Assembly (NCBI GenBank): GCA_001247695.2
Contig: LGRX02012738.1
Coordinates: forward strand, 62,001-126,000
DNA: 64,000 nucleotides
Direction: 5' to 3'
DNA from: Cymbomonas tetramitiformis
Taxonomy: Eukaryota; Chlorophyta; Pyramimonadophyceae; Pyramimonadales; Pyramimonadaceae
Positions 58,225 to 64,000 of this stretch are shown here, piece by piece. Below the pieces are notes generated by a model. The model was given only the letters and a program-made list of their open reading frames with translations, ran no database searches and was not told the origin of the DNA. Both the position numbers and the translations under genes were made by a program. Every line of letters starts with the position of its first letter. Within the stretch, counting starts at the first letter, position 1.

Positions 58225-60093
58225 CAGTGACAGTTATCGACTTTTATTGAAGTGCTCTTTTGCTGAATGGGGTTGTTGATATTTGGCTGATTCGAATACA
58301 ATGTTTTCCGCAGTGCGTGACTTGTTAATTCCTTACGTGCTCAATCACTGAATGGGCTTGGCGGTGTTTGGTTGTATGTGCGCAGCAGCCAAGCCGACGC
58401 GCGGTGCCATCGTAGGTCTCCAGCACTATTAAGAACAGGATAGTTGTCCGGTACGATAATGTGGTTTTCGCAACCTCTGTTACTGCATATCAGATTTCGT
58501 GTTTACTCACGTTTGTGAGACGGGCATCTATTGACGTGGGTTGTGCACACTGCAGGTACCATTGGAGCCCGGATCGCGCCATCCCACACCCACACATGCG
58601 CTCTTTTTCGCAGGCCAAGCGATATCATATAGATACCATGCACATGCGCACGCAGGATTTGCGGAGCCCCCAAGGAAGCGATCTGTAGAGCCCTTAAGTA
58701 ATAGTTCTGTAGAGCCCTTAAGTAATAGATCTGTATATGTGTATGTAGAGTACTTAGTTTATTTAGGAAAGTAAACATATTTTAATGTAAACGTGTTTTT
58801 GCTGTATGTGATTGCTTTTAAAAAATGTACTGCTTTCGAACATGTCAGTGTGCCTGCTCGCATACCCGCACTTCACTCCGTCACAAAGCATTTAATATTC
58901 ATTTAACCGGCAGTAGCATCCGCATATACACAGCATTGTCTGCGTTGTGAAATAGAATAGAAAGGTGCACAGGCACAAACCCTGAAACACACACGTACTG
59001 TATGCCGTAAGACTCCTTGTCCAACCGTATGGACCACTCGGTCCATACGGGTGGAGTGAGCGAAGTGAGCCCAATCGTATGTAGTCCATACGGGTGCAAT
59101 ATTCAAACAATATTTCAATATATCCGCACGTGTGGACTTGGTAAAGTGCAAGTCCATACGTGTGGTCACCTTCGTCCACGCGCACGGATATCGCCGCTCG
59201 TGCGGGTGGACTGGTTGAAATTGCTGTTCATACGTATGGACGGTATCGTCCATATGCATGGAATTGTATTATTATAAGCTATCCACACGTACGGACACCG
59301 ACGTCCATTCGCGTGGATCGGTAAAATATGTTGATAAAACCATCGTCCACGCGTGCGGACACCTACGTCCATCCGGACGAATCACTGTCCGCACGTATGG
59401 ACGCACATAATCACGCGTGTGGATATATTTACCATTCTTATCCTTAAGCTCTTTTAGCAATGTCTCTGTCCAGACGTGCGGACACCTACGTCCATACGGA
59501 TGAAAGACCGTCCACACGCACGGACGTAGGTGTCCATACGCTTGGATATGTTGATTGTTCGTATCCGCATGTTCATATGTACATGTTTATGTCCATACGT
59601 ACGGACGGCTACGTCCATACGTGTGAACATGCCGATCCATACGGGTAATAGGCCCCTCCATACGTATGGATGCCTTCGTCCATACGTGCGGAATAGAGAA
59701 TTCTGATCGTCTATACGATTGTCCATACGGTGTCCATCCGGTGTCCATCCGGGTGTCCATACGGTGTCCATGCGGTCTTCCATACGGTGACCGTGCGGTT
59801 GGATAGTGCCTCTGTCCATGCGTATGGACACCATGTGGACATGTGTTCTGTCCATACGGTGTCCATACGGTCGTCCATACGGTGTCCATACGAAATCCTT
59901 ACGGTGTCCATGGGACATTTTCATATGGACACCACAATTACGCGTCGTCCGTATGGTTCTTACATATGCATCAAGGTTTCGCCAGAAATCTGTCCAGACC
60001 GTCCACACGGTTGTCCATATGGGTCCTTGCGATGTCCATACGCTGTTCATATGCAAATCCACACGGATGAATGGGGCAATAATTTGTAGGGTT

Positions 60094-60300
60094 TGACACT
60101 GTGACACCCAAAACTGTCACATGTCACTTCCTATAGTAGGCTGGGTGACCGTCACCGGTAGACGGGAAACACCCGTTAGGTATTTACGTGTTATCTCGAC
60201 TTTTATCAATGACACTTTAACCGTTCTGATATCGTAACCCTCAACTCAGGGTTTATCTCCCCGGCTAGATATATATTACAGCGGAACTATATATCCGACA
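60094..60300 (+). mobile_element. Solo LTR-like element, copy 1
   Basis: 207 bp, TGACACTGTGACACCC...ATATCCGACA, flanked by the 4-bp duplication GGTT (60090-60093 and 60301-60304). It contains a TATA-like GATATATATTACAG near the end. It closely resembles the copy at 63229-63441. Confidence 0.75.
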
Positions 60301-60683
60301 GGTTTGGCCCCACTTACGCTTTATTTAGCCACTGCGACGCTGCCGACATGATTGGCTAAAGCCGGACGCTTGGGATGGAGTGAGGCGCTCCGCGCGTGGA
60401 GTGCCGGCAGTCGCGGGTATGGCCTAAATTTTGTGGGTTGATTTACGGCGAGCTGTAGGCCTTTGAGGACATTTTTCTACGGGATTTAACGTTGGATTGG
60501 TTTACGTCTTCTGGTTGGTTACCACACCGTTTCGTATCGGCCGCCATCTACCACACGACTTCCCGGAATTCCTGATCGCTCACGGCAGCTGTATCGGCGA
60601 CCCACCACATTTCTTGGCCGCCCCCGACCGTTCCGCATTTTCACGTCTCATTGCCTCACTCCGTCCCTCCAGTCTATCTCATC

Positions 60684-62234
60684 ATGGTCGCTTCCACTAG
60701 ATCCACCGCTAGCATGGCGCATCGCCGACGTGCGTTGTCCACGATTTTTTATTCCGTTGCTGCCAGGCATGCGAACACTCCAGCGACGCCGGCGGCGGCA
60801 CAGCCAGCTGCTAACTCGGCGGGAGCTGCGTTCCTGGCTTCAGTGCGTACCCTACAGAGGGAGCACTTTGACATGAAGATCGACAAGTCCGTCCGTCAGA
60901 AGTTGTTCGAGAACAAGGATGGCAGATCTTCCGGGACGGAGTCCCACGCGTCGGCACTCTTCGCGAAGATGGTCTCTGCACTGCAGACGGCCTTCGTGAC
61001 CGAAGACCTTGGGTTTGCTCCGCTTTTCGTGCTCGACGACGCGACCCTGGCCATCCGCGTGGAGGCCAACAATTTGTTGTACTCCACGCTCGAGCTGATG
61101 GTCGACCCCATGTCGCCCGCGGCGGACTGGATGGATTCGTCCCACACCAGCTTCCCGGCTGACGGTAAGCGCGTTCTTCTCGAATTCGCCCGCCGGATGA
61201 TTCCAGCGGGTGACCCCTTTCAGGGTCAGGCGGACATGTTGGGCCTCCGCATCTCTGCGGGCGTGGACCCGCATGACAAAATCGGAGACTTCAACGCCGC
61301 TCTGAAGGCTGCGAGGGCGCGGGCCACACTCCTGGACGAGGACGTGAAGGCGCTGTTCATCAAGGCGCTCGACACCACCTTCTACCAGCCGGTGGTGTCC
61401 CGGTTACTCCTCCACGATCAACGAGCCGCTCATGACCTCCTCACGATTCAGCAATGGGTGCGTGAATGCTACGCCGAGCACGTGCGGGCGGGCACCGCCA
61501 CGGCGTCCGCACACCGGTATTCTCACGGCACGCATTTCATGGAGAGGACCGGCGATGGCCCCGGTGCGCCCGATGAGCTTGCGGATTTGAGGACGATGGT
61601 GCTCGACTTGAAGCGGCAACTCGCCGCATTTGTCGCCTCCGCCGAATCCGAGCCGTCCCCGCGGGGATTCACTCCCCGCGCGGACAAACCGGACCGACGG
61701 CCCAAGACCCGCTTCGCAGCCTCGCCCCTTCCCAAGGGGGGAAATTGGTCGCAGTCGGTCTCCAAGAAGGTGGCCTTCCATCGCGACACCGGTGCGACCA
61801 TCCCCTACTGCCAAAACCAGGTGTGCGCGAAGGGGAAGGCGCGGCATTGGCACCGCGACTGCCCGAACGGGGGCAGGAGCGGGCTTTCGGCTTACGCGTT
61901 CGCTGATGAGGAGGCCGAGAACTCGGTGTTGGCGGCCAAGTTTCAGCATGCTATCGACCACGACGACGCCGTGGAGTTCGACGCCCTCTGCATGCTCGCG
62001 GGCGGGAAGCCGGACATCTTCGCCGACCTCTCCGCGTGCTCGTTCTGCGAGGAGAACGGTGAGGCCCTCGTGTCCGCCGTCACTGAGTTCTCGGAGTTGG
62101 CACGCACGGCTGAAGCATCGACTTTCAACGTCAACACTTTCACCGCCAACATGCCGGTGGTGTCGGAGCCGGCTACGCACTCCCCGCCCGCGTCGGTTGA
62201 ATCCGACGAGGTAGGAGTGGACCGGTCCGCCTAA
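60684..62234 (+). CDS. Gag-like protein with a CCHC-type zinc knuckle
   Basis: 516 residues from the first ATG; an earlier non-ATG frame extends upstream. The middle is helical and rich in Ala, Leu and Arg. Near the C-terminal third there is a basic, Pro/Arg-rich stretch, then CQNQVCAKGKARHWHRDC, a C-x4-C-x8-H-x2-C arrangement like a retroelement nucleocapsid knuckle. GC content is far above the AT-rich DNA on its left, suggesting a mobile or recently arrived gene. It probably packages RNA of a Copia- or Ty3-like element; no protease or RT is visible in the window. I know no exact family. Confidence 0.6.
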   Translation: MVASTRSTASMAHRRRALSTIFYSVAARHANTPATPAAAQPAANSAGAAFLASVRTLQREHFDMKIDKSVRQKLFENKDGRSSGTESHASALFAKMVSALQTAFVTEDLGFAPLFVLDDATLAIRVEANNLLYSTLELMVDPMSPAADWMDSSHTSFPADGKRVLLEFARRMIPAGDPFQGQADMLGLRISAGVDPHDKIGDFNAALKAARARATLLDEDVKALFIKALDTTFYQPVVSRLLLHDQRAAHDLLTIQQWVRECYAEHVRAGTATASAHRYSHGTHFMERTGDGPGAPDELADLRTMVLDLKRQLAAFVASAESEPSPRGFTPRADKPDRRPKTRFAASPLPKGGNWSQSVSKKVAFHRDTGATIPYCQNQVCAKGKARHWHRDCPNGGRSGLSAYAFADEEAENSVLAAKFQHAIDHDDAVEFDALCMLAGGKPDIFADLSACSFCEENGEALVSAVTEFSELARTAEASTFNVNTFTANMPVVSEPATHSPPASVESDEVGVDRSA

Positions 62235-62259
62235 CCCCTTTTGCCCGCCCGTCACCCGC

Positions 62260-62472
62260 ACCTTTGCGGACTTCATTGAGAGCACGGGGATTGCATTGGG
62301 GGCGCCCGACGAGCCGCCCGTGAGCATGAACATGCTCTCCGCGATCGAGGCGCCGGAGAGCGTGATGAGCTACGAGCCCGGAGCCTGCGCAGCAAGCGAC
62401 GACGGCGACGAAGATGCCTCGGCTTGGGGAGGTCTTTCCTCACTTCCTCTTTGGTGTGTGCACTCTTCGTAA
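62260..62472 (+). pseudogene. Open continuation of the gag-like gene in the +1 frame
   Basis: After the stop at 62234 the +1 frame, already open before that stop, runs on as an acidic segment (TFADFIESTGIALGAPDEPP, then VSMNMLSAIEAPESVMSYEP) to a stop at 62470-62472. This is either a frameshift mutation or a gag-to-pol type programmed shift. Confidence 0.4.
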
Positions 62473-62801
62473 TTTGTGCCGCCGCCGCACCACACGCCGC
62501 CGCTACCAGTGTCGGTGGTGCCAATGCACGCGCATGCGCGGCTACAACGGTCGGTGGTGCTGCGTGGACTGCCTCGGCAGTCCCGACTGCGGCGACTTCA
62601 CCGCCTGCACCTTTCCGTGGCGTGCTGGGCGACGCAGTGGGTGGTGCAGTGCCGGATGCTATAACGCCGCGGAGACAGGCGCGGTATCGGGAGCTGCCAC
62701 AGGGGTTCCGCTTCTACGGCTTTCTCCCGCTGCCGCCAGAGCTCATGGATCCTGATCCGCCGGTTCCCCCTTCACCGCCTTACTCACCGCCACCGTACTG
62801 A
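62424..62801 (+). other. Second open stretch, proline-rich end
   Basis: An open frame without ATG, in the same phase as the gag-like gene, ending in LPPELMDPDPPVPPSPPYSP before TGA. Codon composition is GC-rich like the upstream gene. It may be a further piece of the same element. No domain recognised. Confidence 0.3.
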
Positions 62802-63228
62802 TCCGAGGACGAAGCGCCGGGCTCTGAGGTCTCGGCGACTGACATCGGAGATTCCTTAATTTCGTCTACGAATGATTTACCACCGGCCCCGGAGGCCGGC
62901 AACTACTGCACCCTCACCCTGCTCCGAGCTGGCCGACCAGTTCCAGGACCCTCTGGTGGCTGAAGATTGCTTACACCGTGCCTGCCTAGGGATTGTCTAG
63001 TGATTAGCTTTCTAGATGTGCAGAAGAGCTCTCTAAGTTTGAGCTGTGTTCAGGGTTTTAGCACTTAACAGCTATATCTGACAATCTTTGCTGTGAGCTG
63101 GGACCGCCCTGACCAAGAGTACAGGCCCCCAGCTGTGCTACGGTTTCCTCCTGAAGTTGAGTAGGGAGTTTGTTGCTTCGTTTCACCACTGGCTCCGGTC
63201 ACCACCCTAGGAGGTGGTGTGCTGGATT

Positions 63229-63441
63229 TGACACTGTGACACCCAAAACTGTCACATGTCACTTCCTATAGTAGGCTGGGTGACCGTCACCGGCCAGTAG
63301 ACGGGAAACACCCGTTAGGTATGTATGTTATCTCGACTTTAATCAATGACACTTTTTAAAACCGTTCTGATATCGTAACCCTCAACTCAGGGTTTATCTC
63401 CCCGGCTAGATATATATTACAGCGGAATTATATATCCGACA
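63229..63441 (+). mobile_element. Solo LTR-like element, copy 2
   Basis: 213 bp, same ends and orientation as copy 1, with its own duplication GATT (63225-63228 and 63442-63445). Differences from copy 1 are a few substitutions and short insertions. Confidence 0.75.
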
Positions 63442-63750
63442 GATTTTACCGCAGCCTCCAACGGCTTTCGAGCCTGTTTCTCTCAACATCGTTGTTCCAG
63501 AGGACACAGGGGTTGGTGGTGTCGTGTCCCATGGGCAGCAGGCCTCGGATACTTATGTTTGTGCGAAGGGCGTTGGCCTAGCGATTTTGGCCACCCAATC
63601 TGTTTCTTCACAGATAACGACCACGAGACCCGCGACTGGCTCCTCCAATACACGCAGGCTCACACGACAGGCTCCTTCTGTTCGTGTCGAGCGTCATTTT
63701 TATCATTCCGTGGACTCTGTTCCTGATTCACTCGCTGCCTCCGGGTAACA

Positions 63751-64000
63751 GGACATTACAACGGTATATGAGAGTGGCGAAAGTGAAGACGAATCGGAGT
63801 ATCCCCTTGGGTATTTCGACGGGCCTGGCGACGACGCTTTTGGCGAATCCCGCGAGTTTGTCACTCCGCATTTTTCGTCTTCAGCAATTCAACCTTCCTC
63901 TCTGGACACAGCTTCCAGGAGGATGACTCTGGCAGTCTTTTCGACGCTGCAACAGCAGAACTTTTACCGCCAACCTTTGTTTCTACTGGGAATGCTTCGC
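63751..64000 (+). CDS. Partial open frame running off the window
   Basis: An acidic frame (ESGESEDESEYPLGYFDGPG) stays open to the last base. It may continue the retroelement-like coding region interrupted by the element at 63229. The start lies in a neighbouring frame upstream, so a frameshift or intron may be involved. Function unknown. Confidence 0.3.

Larger units (their letters stand above)
54470..60070. repeat. Field of GTCCRYRCG motifs in both orientations
   Basis: Across 5.6 kb, 9-mers of the form GTCC-R-Y-R-CG and their complements (CGYRYGGAC) occur many dozens of times: GTCCATACG, GTCCACACG, GTCCGTACG, GTCCGCACG. They often pair into imperfect palindromes such as GTCCATACGTACGGAC near 59590. 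Spacing is irregular outside the 180-bp tandem repeat. Outside this field I do not see such clustering in the window. Confidence 0.8.

Noticed and set aside
60094..63441. Single LTR retrotransposon bounded by the two 210-bp repeats
   Set aside because: Each repeat has its own distinct 4-bp duplication, which points to two separate insertions.

Overview
Eukaryotic nuclear DNA, not bacterial. Genes are split by many short GT-AG introns, there is a Ty3-type LTR retrotransposon, and intergenic and intronic DNA is full of micro-, mini- and satellite repeats. A CH-CH actin-binding protein (alpha-actinin type, unknown in land plants) lies near a TPR protein whose C-terminus resembles a plant/cyanobacterial family. 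This fits a microalga, perhaps a prasinophyte-like green alga; the organism is inferred, not proven.

Layout. 1-2396: no gene seen. 2397-34061 (minus): one giant gene that I could assemble from 32 exons with consistent reading phase, from an ATG at 34061 to a TAA at 2397. It encodes about 2,880 residues: two calponin-homology domains, a spectrin-repeat rod built from four copies of an actinin-like four-repeat module, calmodulin-like EF hands, a charged coiled coil and a C-terminal PH domain. Its introns hold dispersed repeats and minisatellites. One 7-kb intron (GC-AG) contains a 34-bp satellite with a higher-order period of about 1.67 kb and an N gap. 34062-35399: shared upstream region with a C-rich telomere-like tract. 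35400-38413 (plus): a four-exon cytochrome P450. 38739-45633: a complete-ended but internally deleted Ty3/chromovirus-type element with a perfect 5-bp target duplication and an apparent spliceosomal intron inside its integrase. 47435-51469 (minus): a TPR protein gene, incompletely resolved.

52-60 kb is gene-poor: a hexamer microsatellite, then about 5.6 kb saturated with a short motif of the form GTCCRYRCG in both orientations, which includes a 180-bp tandem repeat and a 13-bp repeat. A tRNA-like structure sits at 58158-58224. 60-64 kb is GC-rich and carries a gag-like gene with a CCHC-type zinc knuckle, bracketed by two short TG...CA elements that each have their own target duplication.

The three cellular genes have no evident joint pathway. 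The giant protein is probably a membrane-skeleton actin cross-linker, the P450 a monooxygenase, and the TPR protein possibly an organelle assembly factor.
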